Origin: Cohnella panacarvi Gsoil 349
GTDB lineage: Bacteria; Bacillota; Bacilli; Paenibacillales; Paenibacillaceae
Length of the DNA stretch: 64,000 nt
Direction of reading: 5' to 3'
Assembly (NCBI RefSeq): GCF_000515335.1
Contig: NZ_KI911563.1
Coordinates: 4,477,233-4,541,232 of the forward strand
How positions within the stretch are numbered: position 1 is the first letter of the stretch; each line of letters starts with the position of its first letter. The position numbers and the translations under genes were made by a program. Positions 51,746 to 61,847 of the stretch are shown piece after piece. The notes under the pieces are model-generated. The model made no database searches and was not told where the DNA came from. It saw only the letters and a list, made by a program, of their open reading frames with translations.

Positions 51746-52576
51746 CTATGTTCGTTCCCGAGGGAACAAGGAGCCTTCGACGCGGTCGAGGTCTTCGGCG
51801 AATTTCTCGTGGGTGGTGTTCAGCACATCCATGAAGGCGCCGCGCGTCGACTTGCGGAGTACATCCAACGCGACTTCGGTTATGCCGCCGGGGACGGTTA
51901 CTTTCGCTTGAAGCTCGGCGGGGGTGCAAGGATATTCCAGCAGCAACCGGGCCGTCCCGAGCATCATCTCGCTGGCCAGCGATGTCGCGGTCTGACGGTC
52001 CATGCCCATCGATACGGCCGCGAGGATGAAATCATCGAGCAAGTAAGCGAGGAACGCCGGCCCGCAGCTCGACAAGTCCGATGCCGCGCGGACTTCTTCC
52101 TCTTCGATCTCGATCGGACGGCTAATCGAAGAGAATAAGCGCAGCAGCTCTTCCCTGTCGCCGGCACTCAGCCGCGAACCCCACATGAACAGCGTAGCTC
52201 CGCTTCCAACGCCGTTCACGACGCTGGGGATGATCTTGGCGACTTTGCAAGGGAGAAGTTCTTCCAGTTGAGACAGCTTCACTGGGCTCGTGATCGAGAT
52301 GACGATCTGGTCCGGCGTTAGCGAAGAGGCAATCTCCTCGATGACTCTCCGATAATCCATAGGTTTCACGCAGAGCACGACAAAGTCGGAGTCCATTACG
52401 GCTCCCCGATTGGAGCTTGCAAGCTGCAAACCCGGATAGCGTTCCGCGAGAGCCGAGAGTTTGGAGCGGGTGCGGGAACTCGCTACGATTTGGGTTGGCT
52501 GCAAAGCGCCGCTGCGTATGAAGGCGCCCATGAGCAGACTTCCCATGCTTCCCGCGCCGATAAATCCGATTCTCAT
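51746..52576 (-). CDS. comER: ComER, pyrroline-5-carboxylate reductase-like protein
   Basis: 276 residues. The NADP-binding start is MRIGFIGAGSMGSLLMGAFIRSG, and the P5CR-type C-terminal part is RAASDLSSCGPAFLAYLLDDFILAAVSMGMDR and VTVPGGITEVALDVL. It stands divergent from comEA exactly as comER does in Bacillus. It is ProC-like in fold, but its role in competence or metabolism is unclear. Complete, with ATG behind AGGAGG. Confidence 0.93.
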   Translation of the reverse strand: MRIGFIGAGSMGSLLMGAFIRSGALQPTQIVASSRTRSKLSALAERYPGLQLASSNRGAVMDSDFVVLCVKPMDYRRVIEEIASSLTPDQIVISITSPVKLSQLEELLPCKVAKIIPSVVNGVGSGATLFMWGSRLSAGDREELLRLFSSISRPIEIEEEEVRAASDLSSCGPAFLAYLLDDFILAAVSMGMDRQTATSLASEMMLGTARLLLEYPCTPAELQAKVTVPGGITEVALDVLRKSTRGAFMDVLNTTHEKFAEDLDRVEGSLFPRERT

Positions 52577-52691
52577 TTCCGCAGACCTCCTCCGGCACCT
52601 CTGATCTTCACCTCATTGTATGAAGATAAGGTTGGCCGACATGACGGTTTTCGAAGCCGCTAACAAAATTCCGAGAGAAGGGTGATAACGG

Positions 52692-53195
52692 ATGACACGC
52701 AACATGCGAACTCGTCTGGCGATAGGGTTGGCGTTGATTGGAATCGCGTCGATCGCGGTCGGATGGTACATGGCAAGCAAGCCTGATTCTTTGTCGGGAC
52801 AATGGCAGCCGATCAACTCGCAACTGACCGATGCGTTGGAATCACTGAGCGCAACAGATCCGGCCAAACCTGAAATCGAACCTGCATCCGTTCCCGCAAC
52901 CGTCCTGCCAACACCTGAACCAACTATTGACACTGTACAGCCCAGCCCGGCGCCCTCCCCGGAACAGTCCGAACCAAGCGACGCAGTATCGACACTCGAA
53001 ACCCGGCTTAATTTGAACGAAGCGACGACGACTCAACTGGAAAGCCTGCCGGGCATCGGACCGTCGAAAGCCAAAGCGATTATCGCTTTTCGAGACCTCC
53101 GCGGAGGTTATCGTTCAGTCGACGAATTGCTTGACGTTAAAGGGATCGGCCCGAAAATGCTGGAGAAATTGCTGCCCGAGGTTTATGTCCCTTAA
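52692..53195 (+). CDS. comEA: ComEA, DNA-binding competence protein (short form without SLBB domain)
   Basis: 167 residues. One N-terminal TM anchor (LAIGLALIGIASIAVGWYMA, ~9-28) leads to a long Pro/Ser/Thr/Glu-rich linker (~35-100) and a helix-hairpin-helix DNA-binding domain: LNLNEATTTQLESLPGIGPSKAKAIIAFRDLRGGYRSVDELLDVKGIGPKMLEKL (~103-160). B. subtilis ComEA has an additional SLBB-like oligomerisation domain between anchor and HhH; it is missing here. The protein binds incoming double-stranded DNA at the outer face and passes it to ComEC. Divergent from comER. Confidence 0.93.
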   Translation: MTRNMRTRLAIGLALIGIASIAVGWYMASKPDSLSGQWQPINSQLTDALESLSATDPAKPEIEPASVPATVLPTPEPTIDTVQPSPAPSPEQSEPSDAVSTLETRLNLNEATTTQLESLPGIGPSKAKAIIAFRDLRGGYRSVDELLDVKGIGPKMLEKLLPEVYVP

Positions 53196-53274
53196 TCCGA
53201 GCGATAAACTAGGCTTTGCACTTGCGGGAAAATGTGAGAGAATACGAGAGATGGCATTGATTTCTCAAATATAG

Positions 53275-54579
<1,305 letters not shown>

Positions 54580-54605
54580 AATAACGTTACCGGAGGAACT
54601 AACGC

Positions 54606-55109
54606 ATGACTTCCCTTCGCAAAGACTGGGATACGTATTTTATGGATATCGCCTTCATGGCGTCCACGCGTTCGCGCTGTCCGAGACGGCATGTCGGAAC
54701 CGTGCTCGTGCAAGGGAAAAAGCTTCTCGGTACGGCTTACAATGGCGCGCCGATGGGCGTTCAAGATTGCTCCGAGGCGGGCTGCATGATCGTCGAGGAA
54801 TTCGTTCCGACAGAGGGCGCCATGGTGAAGAAGGAGCGGTGTATCCGCACGATTCACGCCGAGCAGAATCTGCTGCTGTTCACGGATCGCGTCGACCGCG
54901 AAGGTTCGGTCGTGTACGTCACGGATCAGCCATGCTGGACTTGCGCGAATATGCTCGCCAATAGCGGCGTCGCGGAAATCGTCTACCATCGTCCGTACCA
55001 GAAAGACTTCGATAAGGTGAACGAGCTCATGCAGCAGCGAGGCATCGTTTTCCGCCGGACCGCGAACTATGTGCCGCCGTCGGATACCGAAGTCATTGAC
55101 GCATTCTAA
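54606..55109 (+). CDS. comEB: ComEB, dCMP deaminase family
   Basis: 167 residues. Zinc-site motifs: CIRTIHAEQNLLLF (His, catalytic Glu) and VTDQPCWTCANMLANSG (two Cys). The N-terminus LRKDWDTYFMDIAFMASTRSRCPRRHVG is typical. It deaminates dCMP to dUMP; its competence role is dispensable in B. subtilis. RBS GGAGG precedes the ATG, 26 bp after the metY stop. Confidence 0.95.
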   Translation: MTSLRKDWDTYFMDIAFMASTRSRCPRRHVGTVLVQGKKLLGTAYNGAPMGVQDCSEAGCMIVEEFVPTEGAMVKKERCIRTIHAEQNLLLFTDRVDREGSVVYVTDQPCWTCANMLANSGVAEIVYHRPYQKDFDKVNELMQQRGIVFRRTANYVPPSDTEVIDAF

Positions 55110-55129
55110 TCCATACCATTCAGGGGAAG

Positions 55130-55164
55130 AACCTCTTGGCCGATTGCGGCTAAGAGGTTTTTTC
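55130..55164 (+). terminator. Hairpin terminator between comEB and comEC
   Basis: AACCTCTTGGCCG / CGGCTAAGAGGTT with a four-base loop and TTTTTT. It could attenuate transcription into comEC. Confidence 0.8.
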
Positions 55165-55187
55165 GTATGTTCGTAGGGGGAACGAGA

Positions 55188-57770
55188 GTGAACAGAAGAC
55201 CGTTAGTCGCGATCGCCTGCTGCTTCGTGACAGGGACCGCGATCCCTTCGGCGTGGCCGAGTGCCGGCGGCATATACGCCCTGATCGGAATTTCCTTATT
55301 GCTCGTCGCGCTCGGTGCGATGGGCGTCGCCCAATGGAGCATTGCAACTCTCTGTCTGGCGGGATTGCTCGTCGCGACGGTCGAACGGCAATGGGTCGAT
55401 GATCGCAACGCGACGAGTGTCTCTATTCCGAATCATGCGACGGAAGCCGATGCGTCGATCGCGGGACTCATCGTTTCCCCGGTCGAAGTCGACGGGGATC
55501 TCGCTGCGTTCAAGCTTCGAGCGGCAACGATCGCGTTCTCCACGGGGGCTAAGCCTAGCCGATTGTCGGAGTCCATCATGGTACGCGTGAAGCTCGCCAA
55601 GCAAGAGGAACAAGGAACGGCATCCGGATGGCAGCGCGGAGACAAGATTCAGTTGACAGGCGTACTCGCCCAGCCTGGGGATGCAGGCAACTTCGGCGCT
55701 TTCGATTACCGCGAGTATTTAAGAAAACAAGGCGTGTTCTGGACGCTAACCGCCAAAGGCGCCGAATCCGTGCAAGTGATCACAGGCCGGATTCCGCTGT
55801 TATACAGACCGCTCAGAGGATTGGATCAGTTCCGCGAACATATCGGTGCTATGATGGATCGACTCTATCCGCACGGGGATGCCGGCTATATGAAAGGTCT
55901 CGTAGCGGGAATTACCGCGGATATCGACCCCCGGCAATACGATGATTTTGCGAAGCTGGGCCTTACGCATATCCTTGCCATCTCGGGCCTGCACGTCGGC
56001 GTTATCGTGTTCATTCTGCTTCGATTGGGCGATTGGTTGAGGCTGACGCGAGAGAGGACGATAGACGTTACGATCGTCATGATGCCTGTCTATATGCTGG
56101 CCACCGGCGCGTCTCCGTCCGCGATCCGCGCCTGCTTAATGGCGATGCTCGCACTCTGGCTTGCCCGAAGGCATCGGTTGAAGGACGGCTTGCATCTGCT
56201 TGCGGCAACCGCGGTCGTCATGCTCCTCTGGAATCCGCTTCTGATCGAAGACGTTAGCTTTCAACTTTCTTTCATCGTAACGGCCGGGTTGCTGCTGTTC
56301 GTTCCCGTCGTTACGGCGTCCCTCCCGCTGCCGTGGCCGTGGCTACGCGCTTCGATTGCCGTAGCGTTAACCGCCCAAGCCGTCTCTTTCCCGGTAACCG
56401 TCTATTATTTTCATGCCGTTCATTCGTTGTCGCTGCTAGCCAACTTCGTGCTCGTTCCGTTCGTCAGCTTCGTGATTTTGCCGCTAGGCATGGTTTCGGT
56501 CGCATTAGGGGCGATAGGGGAGCCGCTCGGCAAACCGCCTGCGATGCTGGCGACGCTCGGCAACGAGCTTACGTTCAAAGTCGTGGACGTGCTGGCGACG
56601 CTCGTAAGGCTGCGAACGGCATGGCCCCAGCCGAGCTTCGAGTGGGTGTTGGCCGGATTCGCCTGCATGTGCGGCGTCGCGGCGCTCCTTCATCGGCGTC
56701 AGAGGCGCATCCAAGAGGATCGTTGGCTGGAGTCGCGAGACGAGTCTGCGAGAATGCAGGCCGAGCGGCAATCGGCGACGATCCGGCCGGAAGTGGGGCA
56801 CCCCGTATTTCACCGCTCCCCTATGACTGTACGGGCGTTGTCGATCGGACTTACGGCGTTGATCGTTCTTTGGATCGTCTGGGGTTTACGTCCAAGCTGG
56901 ACGTCGGACGAAGGCAAAGTGATGTTCCTCGATGTGGGCCAAGGGGACAGCATTCTCATTCGTTCGGGGCATGGCAAGCATGTGATGATCGATACGGGAG
57001 GAGCGGTCAGCTTCAACAAGAAAGGGGACGAATGGCGAGTGCGAAGCGACCCGTACGAGGTCGGACGCAAGCTGCTCGTGCCGCTGTTGTTGCAAAGAGG
57101 CGTAAGGCAGCTGGATGCGCTTGTGCTCACGCATCTCGATGCCGATCATATCGGCGGGGCAGCCGCGGTGATCGAGAATATTCCCGTGCGGGCGCTCCTG
57201 TTCAACGGGACGTTGCGGGATTCCCCCGGGGCAATCGCTCTGTTCGAACTGGCCGTCCGAACAAAAATTCCCCTGTATGCGGTTCACGATGCAACGAGCT
57301 GGGAGGTTGACGATTCGTTAAAGCTCGAGGCGTTATATCCGGCGGCTGAGAGGCACCTCATGAACGGAGTTCCGATCGAGAATGAACAGAACGCTAACAG
57401 CGTCGTGCTGCTCGCCACCCTCTACGGGCGTACCTTCTTGCTGCCTGGCGATCTCGAAGCGGAAGGGGAGCTGAGCATTGTGGCGAATAGACGAGCATTC
57501 GCCGCCGTCGATGAGCCGGTCGATGTCCTGAAAGCCGGCCACCACGGCAGCCGAACGTCGACGACGCAGTCTTGGCTCGACTATTGGCGCCCGACGGAAA
57601 CCGTGATCTCCGTCGGGCGGAATAACCTGTACGGACATCCTCATCCTACGGTCGTCGAGAGGCTGGAGGAATCGGGCACGAACATCGTTCGAACGGATCG
57701 GAAAGGAGAAGCCCAATATCGCGTTTATCCCGACGGGACGATGGAACGACGGACGAAAAGGCTGTTATAA
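55188..57770 (+). CDS. comEC: ComEC/Rec2-family DNA uptake channel
   Basis: 860 residues from GTG 55188, chosen because AGGGGG lies 7 bases upstream; ATG 55167 directly follows the terminator T-tract and has no RBS. N-terminal TMs (VAIACCFVTGTAIPSAWPSAGGIYAL) precede an OB-like DUF4131 region. The competence domain has YMKGLVAGITADIDPRQYDDFAKLGLTHILAISGLHVGV. A C-terminal metallo-beta-lactamase domain carries VMFLDVGQGDSILIRSG, LVLTHLDADHIGGAAAV and LKAGHHGSRTST. It moves single-stranded DNA across the membrane, and the lactamase domain may degrade the other strand. Confidence 0.95.
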   Translation: MNRRPLVAIACCFVTGTAIPSAWPSAGGIYALIGISLLLVALGAMGVAQWSIATLCLAGLLVATVERQWVDDRNATSVSIPNHATEADASIAGLIVSPVEVDGDLAAFKLRAATIAFSTGAKPSRLSESIMVRVKLAKQEEQGTASGWQRGDKIQLTGVLAQPGDAGNFGAFDYREYLRKQGVFWTLTAKGAESVQVITGRIPLLYRPLRGLDQFREHIGAMMDRLYPHGDAGYMKGLVAGITADIDPRQYDDFAKLGLTHILAISGLHVGVIVFILLRLGDWLRLTRERTIDVTIVMMPVYMLATGASPSAIRACLMAMLALWLARRHRLKDGLHLLAATAVVMLLWNPLLIEDVSFQLSFIVTAGLLLFVPVVTASLPLPWPWLRASIAVALTAQAVSFPVTVYYFHAVHSLSLLANFVLVPFVSFVILPLGMVSVALGAIGEPLGKPPAMLATLGNELTFKVVDVLATLVRLRTAWPQPSFEWVLAGFACMCGVAALLHRRQRRIQEDRWLESRDESARMQAERQSATIRPEVGHPVFHRSPMTVRALSIGLTALIVLWIVWGLRPSWTSDEGKVMFLDVGQGDSILIRSGHGKHVMIDTGGAVSFNKKGDEWRVRSDPYEVGRKLLVPLLLQRGVRQLDALVLTHLDADHIGGAAAVIENIPVRALLFNGTLRDSPGAIALFELAVRTKIPLYAVHDATSWEVDDSLKLEALYPAAERHLMNGVPIENEQNANSVVLLATLYGRTFLLPGDLEAEGELSIVANRRAFAAVDEPVDVLKAGHHGSRTSTTQSWLDYWRPTETVISVGRNNLYGHPHPTVVERLEESGTNIVRTDRKGEAQYRVYPDGTMERRTKRLL

Positions 57771-57817
57771 TAGAAAAATATGATCTTACTATACTTAGAA
57801 TAGAAGAGGCAACCCCT

Positions 57818-59092
57818 ATGGATGATAGGTTGAATTGGGCGGGCAACTATCGCTACGGCTCGTCGAAAATCATGGAACCGGGAAGCGTCGAGGAAGTAAG
57901 GGAAGCGGTTGCGCGCGCAGACCGGATCCGCGCGCTCGGCTCGCGGCACTCTTTTAACGGGATTGCCGACACGGAAGGGACTCAGCTCTCGCTTCGTAGG
58001 CTGAATCGGGTCATCGAGCTGGACAAGTCGCAAGGGACGGCGACCGTCGAAGGCGGCATTCGGTATGGCGAGCTGTGCCGCTATCTGAACGAGCAAGGCT
58101 ACGCCTTGCACAACCTGGCTTCGCTGCCGCACATTAGCGTAGCCGGCGCCGTTGCGACCGCTACGCATGGCTCGGGCGATCGGAACCAAGGCTTGGGAGG
58201 CGCCGTCCGTTCCCTCGAACTCGTGAAAGCGGACGGAGAAACCATCGCGCTGACGCGCGGTGCGGACAGCGAGTTCGACGGGGCAGTCGTCGGGCTCGGA
58301 GGGTTGGGCGTCGTGACGAAGCTTCAGCTTGACGTCCTACCTTCGTTCCAAGTGAGCCAGACCGTATATGACGAGCTTCCTTTATCGGCGCTTGAAGACG
58401 GGGGCGTGGACCGAGTTTTCTCTTCCGCGTACAGCGTCAGTTTATTCACGAATTGGGAAGGCCCGACGTTTAATCAAGTTTGGGTGAAGCGGAAGCAGAG
58501 CGGCGAGCACGAGGAGGACGCCCTGCGAGCGTCAACCGATTTCTTCGGGGCGGCGGCCGCTCCGGCCAAGCGGCATCCCGTTCCCGGCCAATCGGAGGTG
58601 AACTGCAGCGAGCAGTTCGGCGTTCCGGGGCCGTGGCACGAACGATTGCCGCACTTCCGCATGGCGTTTACGCCGAGCGCGGGCAACGAGCTGCAAAGCG
58701 AATATTTCGTGCCTAGGCGGCACGCATTCGATGCGTTGAAAGCGCTGGAACGGTTGCGCGAGCATATCGCGCCGCTACTCTACATTTCCGAAATTCGCAC
58801 GATCGCTGCCGACGGCTTCTGGATGAGCCCGTGCTACAAGCAGGACAGCGTAGGCTTGCATTTCACCTGGAAGCCGGAGTGGGAGCGAGTCCGCCAAGTG
58901 CTGCCGCTGATCGAGCGGGAGCTGGAAGCGTTCGACGTGCGCCCGCACTGGGGAAAGCTGTTCGCGATGGAACCGGGCAAGGTTCAAGCTCGGTATGAGC
59001 GGCTGCAGGATTTCCGCGACATGCTGCTTCGTTACGATCCGGCCGGAAAGTTCAGGAACGCGTTCCTGGATACTTACATCATGCATTCATAG
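57818..59092 (+). CDS. FAD-linked oxidase, alditol/xylitol oxidase-like
   Basis: 424 residues. It begins NWAGNYRYGSSKIMEPGSVEEV, followed by the FAD (PCMH) domain: IRALGSRHSFNGIADTEG (His near residue 46 at the place of covalent flavin attachment in AldO), LHNLASLPHISVAGAVATATHGSG and VVGLGGLGVVTKLQLDV. The C-terminal ALO domain has SVSLFTNWEGPTFNQVWVKR and ends KVQARYERLQDFRDMLLRYDPAGKFRN. Close in pattern to Streptomyces alditol oxidase, which oxidises sugar alcohols at C1 and makes hydrogen peroxide. The actual substrate is not known. Confidence 0.85.
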   Translation: MDDRLNWAGNYRYGSSKIMEPGSVEEVREAVARADRIRALGSRHSFNGIADTEGTQLSLRRLNRVIELDKSQGTATVEGGIRYGELCRYLNEQGYALHNLASLPHISVAGAVATATHGSGDRNQGLGGAVRSLELVKADGETIALTRGADSEFDGAVVGLGGLGVVTKLQLDVLPSFQVSQTVYDELPLSALEDGGVDRVFSSAYSVSLFTNWEGPTFNQVWVKRKQSGEHEEDALRASTDFFGAAAAPAKRHPVPGQSEVNCSEQFGVPGPWHERLPHFRMAFTPSAGNELQSEYFVPRRHAFDALKALERLREHIAPLLYISEIRTIAADGFWMSPCYKQDSVGLHFTWKPEWERVRQVLPLIERELEAFDVRPHWGKLFAMEPGKVQARYERLQDFRDMLLRYDPAGKFRNAFLDTYIMHS

Positions 59093-59104
59093 AACAACAG
59101 CAAT

Positions 59105-59136
59105 GAGCCGCACCCTCTGTAAGAGGGGCGGCTCTG
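59105..59136. terminator. Hairpin between convergent genes
   Basis: GAGCCG / CGGCTC with inner CCCTCT / AGAGGG pairing, a GTA-type loop and a weak TCTGTC tail. It separates the oxidase gene from the leftward anti-sigma gene. Confidence 0.65.
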
Positions 59137-59148
59137 TCATCGTTCGAG

Positions 59149-60555
59149 CTACTTTGGCGCATACTTCACGTTCGCCATCATCGCAAGCAGAATCGGGCGA
59201 GCTTTGTCCAGCTCCGCCAGCTTGTAAGCGATCTCGACGTATACCCGGTGATCGGCATCGTACTCAACCAGGAAGTAATCCGTCCTCGAGTCGGAATCCG
59301 ACTCCCGCGCGGCCGTGCCCGCGTAGTTAAGAACGACGGCGAGATCGTCCTCGTAGGTTAGCGGAACGTCCGGCGCGTCATCACGGAACGTAAGCGATCC
59401 TTTGCCTTTCATCAAATCATACGAAACCTTTCCGTCGCTCCGCTCAACAGGCGTCGCGTTGTTAGGCAGGAACAGCCCGAAGTTCTCCGTATCCGTCTGA
59501 TGCCACTGCGAGTATATATCGTACCCGCCGACCTGCATCCGCAACGATCGAATGCGGTCGAAGAGCAGCGTGTCGGTATGGGGCGGCTGCGTTCTATACC
59601 GATATTCGTCGCGATTCAAGTCCGTCGCCAGCTCCGGTTGAACCTCGAACTGCGGCGTTGGTACGCGTTCTAGTACGTCCCCTTGTTCCGAATAACGATA
59701 GCTGCGGATATCGTCTCCCGTCACCGCGTTGAACGTATGGGTCAGCGGATCGTAAACGAGAGAGTCCGGATACGTCAATCCTAACGGATCATAGACTTCG
59801 GCGGATCGAATCTCGCTGCCGAATTTTTTGTAAAGGGTAACGGAACTGCTCTTGGAACGATGCGTTTCGACGAACTCGCTGCGCCCGTCTCCGTCGAAAT
59901 CCGATTCCACTCCAGGGATATCCGTACTGAATTCGGTCGCGGCGGAACCCCCGTCGAACCGGACCCATACCGAATAGGCGCAGTTAGGCACGATACAACC
60001 GTTTCCGTTGATCCTCACGTGAGGCTCCCCGAACAATGTACTGTTCTCTAGTGAAAATTGGTTCAATAAGCCGTAGCCGAAATCGTAGAACTGGTCCTCC
60101 GGCGTCGAATCCAGCTTCGTCTCGAACGATACGGCAAGGTGCGGCAGCTTATCGTCCGGAGTCGTCGTATAGCTGTAGAAAGTGCCGATTCCCTCGAAAC
60201 GTTTGCTGGCCGTAACCGTAACGGACGCCTTAAGCATGCGCTTCATTTCCGTATAGCGAGTCTCGCTAGGCGCGAGGGAGACATAGGCGAGCGCGACGGC
60301 TTCCTGCGGCGTCACGGCCTGTACCCCCGCAACGCCGGCATCGTCCGCGTCCGCGCCTTCCAGCGCCCATATCGCAACCGCAACGCATACGATTAACGCG
60401 GCAGCCGCTGCAGACCATTTATGCCATACTTTACTACGTCTCCCTCCGCGGGCGATTGCGCCGTTCACCGCCTGCTTCATCTCATCCGTGAACACGAGCC
60501 TGTTTTCCAACCGGCCTCGCGCGCGCCGATACCAATCGGGTTTAACGCTGTTCAT
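59149..60555 (-). CDS. Membrane protein paired with ECF sigma, probable anti-sigma factor
   Basis: 468 residues. A ~45-residue cytosolic N-terminus (WYRRARGRLENRLVFTDEMKQAVNGAIARG) leads to one TM (KWSAAAAALIVCVAVAIWALEG, ~46-67) and a ~400-residue extracellular part rich in beta strands (YGLLNQFSLENSTLFGEPHV; FDGDGRSEFVETH, resembling a Ca-binding/FG-GAP-like turn). The start overlaps the upstream sigma gene by 14 bases, so the pair is coupled. Its architecture fits an anti-sigma factor sensing an external signal, although no zinc-finger anti-sigma motif is visible. The sensed signal is unknown. Confidence 0.65.
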   Translation of the reverse strand: MNSVKPDWYRRARGRLENRLVFTDEMKQAVNGAIARGGRRSKVWHKWSAAAAALIVCVAVAIWALEGADADDAGVAGVQAVTPQEAVALAYVSLAPSETRYTEMKRMLKASVTVTASKRFEGIGTFYSYTTTPDDKLPHLAVSFETKLDSTPEDQFYDFGYGLLNQFSLENSTLFGEPHVRINGNGCIVPNCAYSVWVRFDGGSAATEFSTDIPGVESDFDGDGRSEFVETHRSKSSSVTLYKKFGSEIRSAEVYDPLGLTYPDSLVYDPLTHTFNAVTGDDIRSYRYSEQGDVLERVPTPQFEVQPELATDLNRDEYRYRTQPPHTDTLLFDRIRSLRMQVGGYDIYSQWHQTDTENFGLFLPNNATPVERSDGKVSYDLMKGKGSLTFRDDAPDVPLTYEDDLAVVLNYAGTAARESDSDSRTDYFLVEYDADHRVYVEIAYKLAELDKARPILLAMMANVKYAPK

Positions 60556-61084
60556 GTTCCCACCTCTTTAACTGAGCTTCGACCTTCTGCCGCGCCCGGT
60601 GAAGCCTGGATTTAACCGTGCCTTCCGGAATGCGGAGCAAACCGGACATCTCCTGAACCGACAGTTCGTGCCGCAGATCGAGGACAAGCGCCTCGCGCAG
60701 CTTGTCCGGCAACGACATCACGATGCGCCAAATATCGTCGGCGGATTGCTTTCCGATATAGGCGGCTTCCGCGGACATTGCCGTCTGTCGCGGTTTAACG
60801 CTGGCGAACGACAGCACTCGGCGAATATAGCTCGAAGACAAGTAGTTGAGGGCCAAGTTGCGTGCAATCGCGAACAACCACGTTTTCAAACTGGACTGCC
60901 CGCGGTAGGAATCGATCTTATAATGCGCCTTGATGAACGTCTCTTGCGCGACGTCCTTGGCCAGCTCCCTGTCTTTCGTAATGGCATAGGCGTAATTCAG
61001 CACATCGTCGCCGTATTCGTCCATCAGCTCGTCAAGGGTAACCGCTTCGACGGCGCTGACGTGCTTCAAATATTCCAGCCCCAT
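60542..61084 (-). CDS. ECF RNA polymerase sigma factor
   Basis: 180 residues. Region 2 is DVLNYAYAITKDRELAKDVAQETFIKAHYKIDSYRGQSSLKTWLFAIARNLALNYL; region 4 is LPDKLREALVLDLRHELSVQEMSGLLRIPEGTVKSRLHRARQKVEAQL. It has a normal ECF length with no region 1 or 3. It is translationally coupled to the downstream membrane protein and divergent from a second ECF pair. ATG has GGAGGTGAGCGA upstream. Regulon unknown. Confidence 0.93.
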   Translation of the reverse strand: MGLEYLKHVSAVEAVTLDELMDEYGDDVLNYAYAITKDRELAKDVAQETFIKAHYKIDSYRGQSSLKTWLFAIARNLALNYLSSSYIRRVLSFASVKPRQTAMSAEAAYIGKQSADDIWRIVMSLPDKLREALVLDLRHELSVQEMSGLLRIPEGTVKSRLHRARQKVEAQLKRWEHEQR

Positions 61085-61102
61085 TCGCTCACCTCCAACC
61101 TA

Positions 61103-61131
61103 TTAGACAGAATCGGACCGATGGGCGTTCC
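61103..61131 (-). promoter_or_regulatory. Candidate ECF promoter for the leftward sigma gene
   Basis: On the minus strand GGAAC (61127-61131) and GTCTAA (61103-61108) are separated by 18 bases, just upstream of the RBS of the leftward ECF gene. The arrangement would permit autoregulation. The leader would be very short. Confidence 0.4.
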
Positions 61132-61243
61132 GTTATCTTCCTCTTTTATTATCCTGCATAATACAATAGGCGGATTCGTTCAAATTTGCTAGACTGAACT
61201 ATGGATGATAGAATCGTTTGTCTAATCTTTCTAATAACAACGT

Positions 61244-61270
61244 TGCAACCTTTCGGCGGACATCCGCGTC
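61244..61270 (+). promoter_or_regulatory. Candidate ECF promoter for the rightward sigma gene
   Basis: TGCAAC (61244-61249), 17 bases and CGTC (61267-61270), followed by T. The AAC/CGTC pair with a 16-17 base spacer is the usual ECF promoter form in Bacillales (sigma-W/X/M type). It is 29 bp before the GTG, suggesting autoregulation. Confidence 0.6.
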
Positions 61271-61298
61271 TGAGAGGGTGCATGGGAGGTGGATCTTC

Positions 61299-61847
61299 GT
61301 GATCGAGCCGGCTCTCATCAAATCCGCGCAAGCGGGAGATCGGGAAGCTCTCGTGGCGCTGCTTCGCGAAATCGAGAATCATGTTTACCGCACGGCGTAT
61401 TACTTGCTGAACCACGAGCAGGACGCGATGGATGCGGCGCAAGAAGCGCTTATACGGATTTATACGAAAATCAACACGTACGAAGAAAAAGCCCAGTTTC
61501 GGACATGGGTCCAGAAAATCGTTACGAATATTTGCATAGATAAATTTCGGCGCAAGCGTCCGTCCGTATCGATCGACGAGCATGAATTGGTGTTCGAGTC
61601 GAGGGACAACGTAGAAACCGAGGTGCTGACGGCCTACGCGGCAGAAGAAATTCGCGAAGCGATCGGCAAGCTGCCTGAGCATCATCGCAGCGTCGTCGTG
61701 CTCCGTTACTTGCAGGATTTTTCGTACAACGAAATCGCGGACTCGCTCGATCTGCCGCTCAATACGGTCAAGTCGTACTTGTTCCGGGCTAGGCAACAAC
61801 TGCAAACTTTACTCCATGATTATCAGAAAGGTGGTGTCCGGGGATGA
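61299..61847 (+). CDS. ECF RNA polymerase sigma factor (SigW-like)
   Basis: 182 residues from GTG 61299 behind GGGAGGTGG; earlier ATG 61218 lies upstream of the candidate promoter and is not used. Region 2: HVYRTAYYLLNHEQDAMDAAQEALIRIYTKINTYEEKAQFRTWVQKIVTNICIDKFRR. Region 4: LPEHHRSVVVLRYLQDFSYNEIADSLDLPLNTVKSYLFRARQQL. Coupled (ATGA) to an anti-sigma with a zinc-binding motif, as in sigW-rsiW of Bacillus. The exact subgroup is not decided. Confidence 0.92.
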   Translation: MIEPALIKSAQAGDREALVALLREIENHVYRTAYYLLNHEQDAMDAAQEALIRIYTKINTYEEKAQFRTWVQKIVTNICIDKFRRKRPSVSIDEHELVFESRDNVETEVLTAYAAEEIREAIGKLPEHHRSVVVLRYLQDFSYNEIADSLDLPLNTVKSYLFRARQQLQTLLHDYQKGGVRG